64,000 nucleotides of DNA. Origin: UBA935 sp031555615. GTDB taxonomy: Bacteria > Bacillota > Clostridia > Lachnospirales > Lachnospiraceae. Location: contig JAVBUF010000071.1 of the NCBI GenBank assembly GCA_031555615.1, positions 1 to 64,000 of the forward strand. Reading direction: 5' to 3'. Position numbers and translations under genes: made by a program. Under the pieces are notes generated by a model. That model did not search any database and was not told where the DNA came from. It was given only the letters and a program-made list of their open reading frames with translations. Position 1 is the first letter of the stretch. Each line of letters begins with the position of its first letter. Below, piece after piece: positions 51,433 through 60,334 of the stretch.

Positions 51433-52953
51433 TTATTCCGGTTTCGACCGGCTGACTCGCTTCCGGTAAGCACTTGGGGTTTCGTGGTATAAACGCTGAA
51501 AGATTTCATTAAAAGCCCTGGCATCCCCGAATCCCACCTCTCCGGCGATTTCATAGGTCTTTTTATCCGTCGATAACAGCAGGGAAACCGCATGTTCCAT
51601 CCGCACCTTATTCACATAATCTTTAAAGTTCTCCCCCGCCTGTTTTTTAAAAAAACTGCTGAAATAATAAGAATTCATATGCACTTCGGCGGCCAAAACC
51701 CCTAAAGTAAGATTTTCCTGATAGTGCTTTTCGATATATTCTTTGGCCCGCAAAATATCTTTTTTATCATTGCTGACCAGACTGTTCTTGACTGCTTCCA
51801 CATAATCAGACAGCATCTTTTGATACACTTCCAGCAATTCTCCGTAACACTCCGTATTTCTACCCTGTTCCAGCAACATCTTGGGATCATTGTCATGGGC
51901 CGGCAATCCCATCATTTGCAGCTTACTGTCAATGAGACGGATCAATGTGCAAAAATAAAAGCAGGCATCTTCCTTCTTTCCATCAGCCAACCGACAGACT
52001 ATTTTTCCATACTGCCGGTAAGCCTGCTGAAAGGCATCCATATTTTGACCAATAATGGCATCTAAAACCCCATTTTGGATTTCACCCAGTCTGGACGAAT
52101 TGGTATTACCGCCAAAGACTTTTTTTCCCGTTCGGATAAAATGCTGAGGCAGCTGATCGGCAAAAAACAGATATCCCTTCATTTGCAGGCATTCGGCGAA
52201 GGCTATGGGAATATCGCCCATTTTAGCAACCTGTTTGCCTATGATAAAAGTAATCCGGTGGTCGATTATTGCCATTGCCGCCTGACACAATTCTTCCAGA
52301 ATCTGTTCACATCCGGATTCTTCAATTCCTTTCAGCACTAAGACCAGATGATTACTTTTGATAAATACAATTCCGATTTTCTTCTCCTCCAGATATTCCT
52401 CCAGAAAACTTACAAAAGAAAAACGGATTAATTTTCTGATCTGCGCATCCTCTCCGGTATGGAACTGAATCTCCGGATAAACAGGAATGTAGAAATTATC
52501 CTCCACCTCCACCAGTTTTCCGTAATCCGCTGTCCGTTCCTCATCTGCCTCCGTCATAACCACAGTGTTATCCTGCTCTCTTGGCTGAACTGCCAGATAC
52601 TTCTCCACAGCATTCAGTAATTCTTCCCTGATAACCGGCTTTAATAAATAATCAATGGCACCGTATTTCACCGCCGCTTTGGCATATTCAAAATCCTGAA
52701 AGCCGCTGATAAAAATCACTTTGGTATTAACCTGCAGATACTGACATTCTTTCAGGATCTCCACGCCGGTCATTCCCGGCATGGAAATATCCAGCAGTGC
52801 CAGGTCAGGTTTCCATTTCAATATGCCTTCTAATGCTTTCTTTCCATCATCATATGACCCGATAATTTCGATACCAAGCATTTTCCAATCCACCAGCTTT
52901 TGAATGCCTCTGGTAATCACCGGTTCATCATCTGCCAGAATCATCTTCAACAT
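51433..52953 (-). CDS. YesN-type response regulator with AraC DNA-binding domain
   Basis: 506 residues: receiver (about 3-120; D8/D9, phospho-acceptor Asp55 in LALLDISMPGM, K of YLLKPV), a long middle region (about 130-390), and an AraC-type double helix-turn-helix at the C-terminus (NLTLGVLAAEVHMNSYYFSS, then EIAGEVGFGDARAFNEIFQR). It should be phosphorylated by the kinase whose gene end overlaps its start by 26 bp, and probably drives the ABC transporter genes. Confidence 0.93.
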   Translation of the reverse strand: MLKMILADDEPVITRGIQKLVDWKMLGIEIIGSYDDGKKALEGILKWKPDLALLDISMPGMTGVEILKECQYLQVNTKVIFISGFQDFEYAKAAVKYGAIDYLLKPVIREELLNAVEKYLAVQPREQDNTVVMTEADEERTADYGKLVEVEDNFYIPVYPEIQFHTGEDAQIRKLIRFSFVSFLEEYLEEKKIGIVFIKSNHLVLVLKGIEESGCEQILEELCQAAMAIIDHRITFIIGKQVAKMGDIPIAFAECLQMKGYLFFADQLPQHFIRTGKKVFGGNTNSSRLGEIQNGVLDAIIGQNMDAFQQAYRQYGKIVCRLADGKKEDACFYFCTLIRLIDSKLQMMGLPAHDNDPKMLLEQGRNTECYGELLEVYQKMLSDYVEAVKNSLVSNDKKDILRAKEYIEKHYQENLTLGVLAAEVHMNSYYFSSFFKKQAGENFKDYVNKVRMEHAVSLLLSTDKKTYEIAGEVGFGDARAFNEIFQRLYHETPSAYRKRVSRSKPE

Positions 52954-54820
52954 ACCTTATCTCCTTCTCTGTATCCCCCATTGCAGCAGTGCCCTGCCCA
53001 GCAATATCACGCGGCATCTCCAATCTGACGATGGTTCCCATCTTCGGTGTGCTGGTTATTTTGATTCCATACTTTTCACCGTAGAGATACCGAATGCGGT
53101 CATGGACATTTTTAAGGCCGATGCTCTGCCAATTATATTCATTCTTAATACCCGGTTCATTGCCGGTGAGTAATTTTTGAATCTTCTCCACTTCCCCTTC
53201 ACTCATCCCGATACCATTGTCCATCACGCTGATTTCCTGTATATCTCCCTGTACCGAAGCCTCTACCATAATACTGCCGTTGCCCTTTCTGGGCTTAATT
53301 CCGTGTACATAGGCATTTTCCACGATGGGCTGCAGAATCAGCTTGGGAACCATAATCCCGTTTGCTCCCGGAGCGTCAACCGTCAGCTGCACCTTACTGG
53401 TTATTCGGCAATTCAAGAGATAAATATATTCCCGGACAATGGTTATTTCCTGCTCCAGGGGCACCATATCCTGCATGGGACCAATGAGATAATGAATCTG
53501 TTTGGACAGGGCCTCAATCATTTCCGGCACCTTGTTCTGCTCGGTCTCTTCCAGTGCCGTCATCCGGATAATCTCCAGGGTGTTATAGAGAAAATGAGGA
53601 TAAATCTGGGATTTCAGGGCAGTCAGCTCCGCTTCATTCTGTTTGATCTGAGCCACATAGGATTGATTGATATAATTATTCAACGCTTCGCTCATCTGGT
53701 TGAACCGTTCAGCCAGTATTCCGATCTCATCACCGGAGCGAACCGGCAGTTGAATTTCAAAATTTCCGCTTTCTACCTGCTTCATCTGCTCCATCATCTC
53801 ATGCATGGGTTTGGTCAGCCGTTTGGAAAAAAAGAGTGATCCGCACAATAATCCAATAATGGCCGCTGTTAAACACAAATACATCATCCGCTGAATCTGA
53901 CGAATATTACTAAAGGCTTCCTCCGTATTCATAATCACCACCACTTTCAATCCATAATCATTCTTCTGGGTACTGATTACCAATTCTTCAGTGGTGTCAT
54001 GCAAATTGTTGATTTCCTGTGACAGATTAATTCCTATTTTATCTTTGACGCTGCTGTAAAAACAGTCCCCCGCTTCATTCACGATATAAAAAGCTTCATA
54101 TCCACTGAACTTAACCGTCCGGAACAACTGTTCCACCCGGTTCAGACTGACATCAATAAATATTGTTCCCACATAAGGCGTATTTCCTACATTTCCCCGT
54201 AAATCAAAATAATTCCTGGCAACTGTAAATACCGGTTCGCTCATACTGCTGAAGTATCCGGTTTGATGGGTAGGGATTAAAATCATTTTATTACTGCTCT
54301 TATCAATGTTCTGATATCCGTTAACCTGCTCAAATAAATCCTCATCCTTAAAATAAGTACTATATGTGCTGTAGTGAAACGCTAACTTTTGCTCCGCCTC
54401 ACCGGCCACAAAATGTACACTGCTGATATATCCGTCAACACTGGAAAGATAATTTAAAAAAATAGTCATATCGGCTTCCCGCCTGATTTCCCTATTCTCC
54501 GCTTCATAATCTTCACCGGTTACAATCTTTCGAAAATTATCAAAAGATAAATAATCCTTTACAGCATTTCCCTCAATGGAAAAATTATAGTAATAAGGCA
54601 TTTTGGAAATCGAGTTGTAGGAGTCCAGCATGGATTCCAGGCTGGAAGATACATATCCGCCAGCCTGCTCATATTGGTAACGCATTGCCTCCGTATAATT
54701 GCGGATGATCCTGTCAGTAAAAAAGGTGGACAGCAACAGCATCGGTACCAATCCAATCATAATGATGGTTAAAGAAAATTTCTGATATAAGCTCAAAGAC
54801 CGCTTCTTTTTTCTGTCCAT
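52928..54820 (-). CDS. YesM-type sensor histidine kinase
   Basis: 630 residues: membrane helix (about 12-34), extracytoplasmic dCache-type sensor domain (about 35-290), second helix (about 295-315), HAMP (about 315-370), His_kinase domain with phospho-acceptor His409 in SQIYPHFLYNTLE, and HATPase (about 500-600). The start at 54820 has GGAGGAACCA before the ATG; a longer frame extends to 55048 without an RBS and into the transporter terminator. It senses a sugar outside the cell and pairs with the YesN-type regulator downstream. Confidence 0.92.
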   Translation of the reverse strand: MDRKKKRSLSLYQKFSLTIIMIGLVPMLLLSTFFTDRIIRNYTEAMRYQYEQAGGYVSSSLESMLDSYNSISKMPYYYNFSIEGNAVKDYLSFDNFRKIVTGEDYEAENREIRREADMTIFLNYLSSVDGYISSVHFVAGEAEQKLAFHYSTYSTYFKDEDLFEQVNGYQNIDKSSNKMILIPTHQTGYFSSMSEPVFTVARNYFDLRGNVGNTPYVGTIFIDVSLNRVEQLFRTVKFSGYEAFYIVNEAGDCFYSSVKDKIGINLSQEINNLHDTTEELVISTQKNDYGLKVVVIMNTEEAFSNIRQIQRMMYLCLTAAIIGLLCGSLFFSKRLTKPMHEMMEQMKQVESGNFEIQLPVRSGDEIGILAERFNQMSEALNNYINQSYVAQIKQNEAELTALKSQIYPHFLYNTLEIIRMTALEETEQNKVPEMIEALSKQIHYLIGPMQDMVPLEQEITIVREYIYLLNCRITSKVQLTVDAPGANGIMVPKLILQPIVENAYVHGIKPRKGNGSIMVEASVQGDIQEISVMDNGIGMSEGEVEKIQKLLTGNEPGIKNEYNWQSIGLKNVHDRIRYLYGEKYGIKITSTPKMGTIVRLEMPRDIAGQGTAAMGDTEKEIRYVEDDSGR

Positions 54821-54889
54821 TGGTTCCTCCGATTGCCAACTACTATCCTTTACAGTCATGTTATAAACAGCATAACACAACCATTTCCA

Positions 54890-54930
54890 AAAGAAAATGC
54901 TTCTTTCCGGCCGGGAAAGAAGCATTTTCT
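54890..54930. terminator. Strong terminator of the sugar transporter operon
   Basis: An 18-bp perfect stem: AAGAAAATGCTTCTTTCC (54890-54907) with its complement at 54913-54930, loop GGCCG. On the minus strand it ends in TTTTCTTTTGG. It begins 4 bp after the permease stop and separates the transporter from the kinase gene. Confidence 0.88.
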
Positions 54931-54933
54931 TAC

Positions 54934-55767
54934 TTATCCTTTTGCTGCTCCGGCAGTAATACCCTTTACAAAGTACTTTTGGAACATACAGAAAATCGTG
55001 ATGGCTGGTACAATGGAAATAACCGTTCCGGCAAAAACAATATCCCATCTGGCTGTATACTGCCCAACAAAAGAAGCGATTTCAACAGTTATGGTTTTCG
55101 CCTTTCCGCTTGGTAATACCAAATATGGCATCAAATAATCATTCCAGATCCCCAAGCCATTCAGGATGACCATAGAGCCGGTACAGGGCCCTAATAAGGG
55201 AAAGGTTACTTTCCAAAAGGTCTGGAAAGGAGTGCAGCCATCGATCATCGCCGCTTCCTCGATCTCCATCGGTATCCCTTTCAGAAAACTGCAGTACAGC
55301 AGACAGCCGAAGGCGATGGAACCGGCTATGTAACAGACAATGGGACCAACCATATTGCCAAACAGATGGAACATTTTCATTTGCTTAAACAAGGGGAACA
55401 TATACAAATGAAAGGGAATCATCATTCCGGCCAGAAAAAAGGTGTATATCAATTTTGTCACATTGCTCTGTCTTCTTTCGATACCGTAAGCTGCCATTGG
55501 GACAATACATACAATCAAAGCCTCTGATAACACGGTCAGCACTACCGAATGCATAATAGCAAGAGCAAAATCCGATTGTGCAAATAAGTCCCGGAAGTTC
55601 TGTAAATAAAACGAAGTCGGAAAAGCAATTGGATTTTTTAAGATATCCCCGTTGCTTTTAAAAGCCGATATCAAAGCAAAGATAACCGGATAAATAAAGA
55701 CAAAAGCCAATATCGCAGCCGCCAGCAGCAAAAACAGCGTTGTGGGTTTGATTTTACTTTTTATCAT
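54934..55767 (-). CDS. Carbohydrate ABC permease, MalG type
   Basis: 277 residues, six membrane helices, and the inner-membrane coupling motif (EAAMIDGCTPFQTFWKVTFP) near residue 175-195. With the MalF-type permease it forms the membrane channel of a CUT1 oligosaccharide importer. No ATPase gene is present in the locus; a shared MsmK-type ATPase elsewhere is usual in Firmicutes. The start overlaps the upstream permease stop by 4 bp. Confidence 0.93.
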   Translation of the reverse strand: MIKSKIKPTTLFLLLAAAILAFVFIYPVIFALISAFKSNGDILKNPIAFPTSFYLQNFRDLFAQSDFALAIMHSVVLTVLSEALIVCIVPMAAYGIERRQSNVTKLIYTFFLAGMMIPFHLYMFPLFKQMKMFHLFGNMVGPIVCYIAGSIAFGCLLYCSFLKGIPMEIEEAAMIDGCTPFQTFWKVTFPLLGPCTGSMVILNGLGIWNDYLMPYLVLPSGKAKTITVEIASFVGQYTARWDIVFAGTVISIVPAITIFCMFQKYFVKGITAGAAKG

Positions 55768-56648
55768 AACTGCACCTCCCTGCTGCGCAAAAACTTCTGT
55801 TGGAGTGTATTCAAAACAATAATAATAAATAACAGCATCATTCCCACTGCCGTACCAAATCCCTGACGGCCTTCGTTAAACCCGACCTTATACAGCAAGT
55901 AGACCAGTGTCTCCGACGTAAATCCGGGACCGCCATCGGTCATGACATTAATCTGATCAAAAACCTTCAGACCATTAATCAGAGAAAGGGTAAAGTTAAT
56001 GGTAAAAGCACCGGAAATCAGCGGAATGGTAATGGCTTTAAATCTCTGCCACGGACTGGCTCCATCAATTTGAGCTGCTTCGATGAGATCCGGAGAGACA
56101 CTCTGCAGGGATGCCAGATAAATAATCATATAGTAACCGGCTCCTTTCCAGATTAGTACCAAACCAACCATCAACAGGGTAAGGCTGGAATTCCCCAGCC
56201 AATCCTGGCGCAGCTCCTGTAATCCAATGCCTTTTAAAATCGAATTAAAAATTCCGAAATTATAGTTATACATAATTTTCCAGATAAATCCTGACACAAT
56301 GCCGCTAATCAGAACCGGAATATAAAATGCGCTCCGAAAGAAGTTTTTTCCCCATTTTACATGATCAACAATCAGCGCCAAACCAAGTGCCAATGCATTT
56401 TCAAATATGGAAATAAAAACGGTTAAGATAACGGTATTCTTTAATGCATTACCAAACCGGGCACTGGTGAAAATCTCTTTGTAATTTGCCAATCCCACGA
56501 ATTTGATAACCGGGCTGACACCATCCCACGAGGTAAAGCTGTAATAAACACTGGAAATTGTCGGGATGATAATAAAAAGAGTAAAAAACAGGAATGCCGG
56601 AGCAATAAATATGAAAGTGGATGTACTAAAATTTTTCTTCTTTCCCAT
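55764..56648 (-). CDS. Carbohydrate ABC permease, MalF type
   Basis: 294 residues, six membrane helices, with the coupling motif EAAQIDGASPWQRFKAITIP in the second half and TDGGPGFTSETLVYLLY near the end. CUT1 family. It lies 79 bp after the solute-binding protein gene, with a hairpin between that would lower its expression relative to the binding protein. Confidence 0.93.
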   Translation of the reverse strand: MGKKKNFSTSTFIFIAPAFLFFTLFIIIPTISSVYYSFTSWDGVSPVIKFVGLANYKEIFTSARFGNALKNTVILTVFISIFENALALGLALIVDHVKWGKNFFRSAFYIPVLISGIVSGFIWKIMYNYNFGIFNSILKGIGLQELRQDWLGNSSLTLLMVGLVLIWKGAGYYMIIYLASLQSVSPDLIEAAQIDGASPWQRFKAITIPLISGAFTINFTLSLINGLKVFDQINVMTDGGPGFTSETLVYLLYKVGFNEGRQGFGTAVGMMLLFIIIVLNTLQQKFLRSREVQL

Positions 56649-56678
56649 AAGAAATTCTTCTCCGTTCTTTTAAGAAAG

Positions 56679-56702
56679 GGGCCGCTGCTTACGCAGCAGC
56701 CC
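56679..56702 (-). terminator. Intra-operon attenuating hairpin
   Basis: GGGC-GCTGC / GCAGC-GCCC stem of about ten pairs with a TTAC loop between the solute-binding protein and MalF genes; on the minus strand CTTTCTT follows. Such hairpins keep the binding protein more abundant than the permeases. Confidence 0.6.
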
Positions 56703-56727
56703 GCTATTTTGATATTGCAATTTTTAG

Positions 56728-58140
56728 TTATTCGGTAATTCCGGCACCGGTGATGGGATTGAAGCTTTCCTTGGCAACATTCCAGGTTTTATTCATTTCA
56801 TCACATGCGGAATCAATATCTCTGGTTCCCTGCAAAACTTCTACAAGGGTTTTATATGTGAAGTTTCTGAAATCGGGAGGCAGTTCATTGTCGCCGGCAA
56901 AGCCGTTCCACATGGGAGACAGGGCATCTGCCGTTGCAGTCGCATCTATTACCTCCTGGAAAACATCCATTACATTCAGTTCCGGCATGATATCCAGTTC
57001 CGGAACATCTACGGTAGAAGGAATGGCACTCATTCTTTCACAATAGAATTTGTAATTTTCCGGTGCAAAGAAGAATCTGATAAATGCTTCAGCTGCTGCC
57101 TTTTTGTTAGGATCCTCGGCCGCTTCGGCAGAAATTGCCAATCCGCCAACACCGCCGCCGCCAACCAGACGGGTTTTTCCATCCGGGCTGGGAACCGCAA
57201 ACCATCCGAACTCAAAATCCGGAGCCGATTCTGCTACCTGGGCAAACATATGGGTGCCGGAATACATCATTGCAGCCATATCATTGACGAAGAAAGTCGT
57301 AATCTGGGCATCAGGTGTGGAAGCCCAGCCATCCTGAGCATATTGCAAAATAGTCTTCAATTCTTCAAAGGTTGCTTTGACAGCCGGATCGGAAAAATCT
57401 TTGGTTCCTTCATAGCAATGTTTAATAAAGTCGGGATCACCGCTGAGTACCTGATCGTTATACGCTTTATGGAACCAGAATCCCATGTGCCAGATATCCT
57501 GACCGCCCACTACAAGGGGCGCCATATCGCCTTTATCCTGAATCTTCTGACATAATTCGATAAACTCATCATAGGTCTGGGGTTCTGTCCAGCCGTTATC
57601 ATCAAAGTATTTCTTATTATAGATGATACCCTGGGTATTTTCAGCTGCCAGAGGTGCGGTATAAACCTCACCGCCAAAAGCGGTTGTTGTCTTAAATAAG
57701 TTGGTTACATCTAAAGGCAGTGGAGCGAGTTTTCCAGCCCGATAGTAGATGGCAGTATCTCTCATTTCCATAATATCCGGGAACTCACCGACGCTGTCCT
57801 TGGTTTTCAGCAGTTCGCTGTAGGCACCTCCGTTGCCGGGTTCAATAGTAACCGTTACCTCCGGATAAGCCTCATTAAATTTGTTTACCACATCGTTCAT
57901 CACGATCTTGGCTCCCTCATCACCATCGGCAAAAATAAATGTTAACTGCGTTGGTTCGGTGACAATGGATGTGGAATCCGGGGCATTTTTTTCCACCGGT
58001 GCTTCCACTGCTGCTTCTTCTTTCTTTGTATCTGCTGTGGTCTCTGAAGCGGGTTCAGCTGCTCCATTACTGCTGCAGCCGGTTAATATTGCTGCTGCCA
58101 GAATGACCGACAGGATTGAAGCTGTTACTTTCTTTTTCAT
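56728..58140 (-). CDS. Carbohydrate ABC solute-binding lipoprotein
   Basis: 470 residues. A lipobox, LTGCSSNG, follows a 20-residue hydrophobic signal; an acidic Ala/Glu linker (about 25-60) tethers the binding domain (about 65-465), a family 1 extracellular solute-binding fold. It captures oligosaccharides for the MalF/MalG permeases. It is the first transporter gene after the promoter at 58205-58213. Confidence 0.93.
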   Translation of the reverse strand: MKKKVTASILSVILAAAILTGCSSNGAAEPASETTADTKKEEAAVEAPVEKNAPDSTSIVTEPTQLTFIFADGDEGAKIVMNDVVNKFNEAYPEVTVTIEPGNGGAYSELLKTKDSVGEFPDIMEMRDTAIYYRAGKLAPLPLDVTNLFKTTTAFGGEVYTAPLAAENTQGIIYNKKYFDDNGWTEPQTYDEFIELCQKIQDKGDMAPLVVGGQDIWHMGFWFHKAYNDQVLSGDPDFIKHCYEGTKDFSDPAVKATFEELKTILQYAQDGWASTPDAQITTFFVNDMAAMMYSGTHMFAQVAESAPDFEFGWFAVPSPDGKTRLVGGGGVGGLAISAEAAEDPNKKAAAEAFIRFFFAPENYKFYCERMSAIPSTVDVPELDIMPELNVMDVFQEVIDATATADALSPMWNGFAGDNELPPDFRNFTYKTLVEVLQGTRDIDSACDEMNKTWNVAKESFNPITGAGITE

Positions 58141-58204
58141 GTTTATTCCTCCACTATTCTGAAATTAAGTGTACGGTAAGGCCTTCCGTTTAACTTGTAA
58201 TTGC

Positions 58205-58213
58205 AGTATAACA
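58205..58213 (-). promoter_or_regulatory. Extended -10 promoter of the transporter operon
   Basis: TGTTATACT on the minus strand (an extended -10 with TATACT at 58205-58210), 65 bp before the binding-protein start. The -35 region is T-rich and weak, which fits an activator-dependent promoter. Confidence 0.45.
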
Positions 58214-58272
58214 ATTATTTGCTTTATAAAAAATGGGGATTTTTAAGTTTCATATACATTTTTTTAAGAACA

Positions 58273-59055
58273 TTATTTTCCATAAACTTCTATCTGGGAC
58301 AGCGCCGGAAATGGTGATGGATCATCTGATTTAATCATATTATGCATTTCCACCCATGTAATATTTTTTGCTTCAAAGTCTATTCTATGCGGTTTCGTAT
58401 CCTTGCTCATCTTCATTTCCTCCATACTTCCGTCCGAAAATAAAAATGTAACTTTTTCCCACCAATTATCATGAGGAAAATCCGCCCTGGTATAAAGTAC
58501 AATGGCATCTGCTTCTACCATTCGCCCAAAATCAATTCGTATCCGGGCATCCTCCTGCCGATTGATGCCCCATGACTGATATGGCCATTCTCCGTGGCAG
58601 TCATTAACCGTTACTCCGTCTATAGCGTTCTGAGCGGCAAAAACAGCTTCGCCTCTGGTTTCCACATTAGCAGTAGCATGGGGATAACAGTTGCGGATTT
58701 GATGCTGATCACATACATTAACTGCAAGATTCCGATAGGTGCTTATTTCAAAATCGCTGGCTGCCTTAGCACTTAGCAAGTGACGTTTTCCATAAAAAAC
58801 CTTGGGTGACAGATTAATTCTGCGATCATCAGATGGAATTTCATAGACAACATCGCCGGTTAAAAAAGTAAGGGATTTTCCCAGTGCATCATCAAATTGC
58901 AGCCATACATATATATCTTTCCGGGATATTTCCAAAACAATCCTGTCTCCCGGCTCATATTCACGGTTACATACCAAATGAACTTCCTCCTCACTGCGGC
59001 TTACTGCTACAGTGTTGCTTTCTTTGTCTATTACCTTTAAACATAATTCTGTCAT
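58273..59055 (-). CDS. Protein with C-terminal discoidin-like domain
   Basis: 260 residues, no signal peptide or membrane helix. The N-terminal 95 residues are beta-rich (VHLVCNREYEPGDRIVLEIS); the C-terminal part (about 100-260) resembles an F5/8-type C (discoidin) carbohydrate-binding fold: ARIRIDFGRMVEADAIVLYT and the end FPALSQIEVYGK. Such folds bind sugars, normally outside the cell, so a cytoplasmic location is odd. The start at 59055 has GAGGAGAA upstream. It precedes the transporter genes with its own 132-bp gap. Confidence 0.7.
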   Translation of the reverse strand: MTELCLKVIDKESNTVAVSRSEEEVHLVCNREYEPGDRIVLEISRKDIYVWLQFDDALGKSLTFLTGDVVYEIPSDDRRINLSPKVFYGKRHLLSAKAASDFEISTYRNLAVNVCDQHQIRNCYPHATANVETRGEAVFAAQNAIDGVTVNDCHGEWPYQSWGINRQEDARIRIDFGRMVEADAIVLYTRADFPHDNWWEKVTFLFSDGSMEEMKMSKDTKPHRIDFEAKNITWVEMHNMIKSDDPSPFPALSQIEVYGK

Positions 59056-59173
59056 CCTTATTCTCCTCTTCGTTATTGAATGTAGTATTTTCATTTATAT
59101 TAAATATTCTAATATATTGTGGCAATGCTTTAAAATGTCATTAACTGGCATATTCTGCTTTTCTTAATAATAA

Positions 59174-59209
59174 AAACCTTCTGAGAAATATTACTTCTTC
59201 AAAAGGTTT
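59174..59209 (-). terminator. Terminator of the CHASE4 gene
   Basis: AAACCTTCTGA (59174-59184) pairs with TCAAAAGGTTT (59199-59209), 11 bp; on the minus strand TTTTTATTATT follows. It is 19 bp after the stop at 59228. Confidence 0.82.
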
Positions 59210-59227
59210 CTATACTATAAAAGTGTA

Positions 59228-60217
59228 CTATTTATTCTTTTCCCCGGCCCCGCTGCCGATTATTCTTTTAATCACCATCCAAAGCAGTCCGAATCCCGCC
59301 ACAACCAAGATACCGCCGGCTCCGTAAAAATGCAGCAACTTGGTGCTTTCACCAAAATAGTCATCCATGGCACTGGTGACACAAAAAACAATATTTTTTT
59401 CCCCATAAATATCTGCGGCAACCAGATAAGCCCTGCCATAATTTCCTCCGGTCTTAATGTTAACGGCCACACCATCGGTATGCAGGGTACCGGCAAACGG
59501 TTCTTCAAGCTGCAGTGTATCCAGCGGCATAATGTTGATAGCCACCGTCTCCGGGTGGTGGGAACTGGCCAGCTGGACCAGATATTCCGGGGTAATCTCC
59601 CGTCCCATAATCAAAATCCCCGCTTCCGGGCCGGTTCCGTCTGAGTGCAGAATGGGGCTGCTGCTGATATAGTAAAGCTTATCCCGGTGATATATATACC
59701 CGCTCATGCTGTTCATCCCAACCGTTTCATCCTGCTCATAACCGGGATTGGTCTGGTATTTCAAAAGCAGGCTTTTGGCAATGGGACCGAAGTTGATGCT
59801 GTTTTCTCCGGACTGGATCTCACTGTCCAGTAACCGGCTGACAATATTGCCGCTTTTATCGGCCATAATCATAAAACTCAAACCATATGTGGCAAGGGGC
59901 GAAACTGTATAATTTTCTTCTTCATACTGATCATATTTTCCCTGTACGAAATCGTAGGTATCATCCCAGACCGCCCAGTCACGGGCCACTCCGGAGATAT
60001 AATCCACCGAAGCACCAAGGACACTGACTACCTGGCTGCACCGGTCTGACTGCTCCTCTATTTCCCAATCGGACAGGGACCGCTGAAAGGGATAAATAAA
60101 AATACAATAATTCATTATCATGAACAAAATTGCAATGAAGAACACAGTCAGCAAAATTTTGCCGGCTGTGTCCATTTTTCTGCATATTAAATTAATCTTT
60201 TTATTTATCCCAATCAA
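59228..60217 (-). CDS. CHASE4-domain membrane sensor without output domain
   Basis: 329 residues from a TTG start preceded by AGGAGG. Membrane helix (about 16-40), a CHASE4 extracytoplasmic sensor domain (about 45-290; GVARDWAVWDDTYDFVQGKY is its hallmark), a second helix (about 298-318), and only about ten more residues. CHASE4 domains normally feed HAMP and then GGDEF, EAL or kinase domains; here nothing follows. It has its own promoter and terminator, so it is a complete one-gene unit. It may sense a small ligand and act through another protein. Confidence 0.82.
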   Translation of the reverse strand: MIGINKKINLICRKMDTAGKILLTVFFIAILFMIMNYCIFIYPFQRSLSDWEIEEQSDRCSQVVSVLGASVDYISGVARDWAVWDDTYDFVQGKYDQYEEENYTVSPLATYGLSFMIMADKSGNIVSRLLDSEIQSGENSINFGPIAKSLLLKYQTNPGYEQDETVGMNSMSGYIYHRDKLYYISSSPILHSDGTGPEAGILIMGREITPEYLVQLASSHHPETVAINIMPLDTLQLEEPFAGTLHTDGVAVNIKTGGNYGRAYLVAADIYGEKNIVFCVTSAMDDYFGESTKLLHFYGAGGILVVAGFGLLWMVIKRIIGSGAGEKNK

Positions 60218-60303
60218 AATTTGCTCCTCCTAATTGATAGAAAAAGACAAAATATATTATTCTATCACACGTCATATACCCTAAAATCAACTTATTAGGA
60301 CAA

Positions 60304-60332
60304 ATTATACAACAAATTGTCAGTTATTGCAA
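60304..60332 (-). promoter_or_regulatory. Promoter of the CHASE4 gene
   Basis: On the minus strand TTGCAA (60327-60332), exactly 17 bp, then TATAAT (60304-60309), about 85 bp upstream of the start. A good sigma-A promoter immediately after the stop of the binding-protein gene. Confidence 0.72.
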
Positions 60333-60334
60333 CC

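Noticed and set aside
54821..55048. Longer YesM-type kinase start
   Set aside because: The extension runs through the terminator at 54890-54930 and into the permease gene; the ATG at 54820 has a good RBS.
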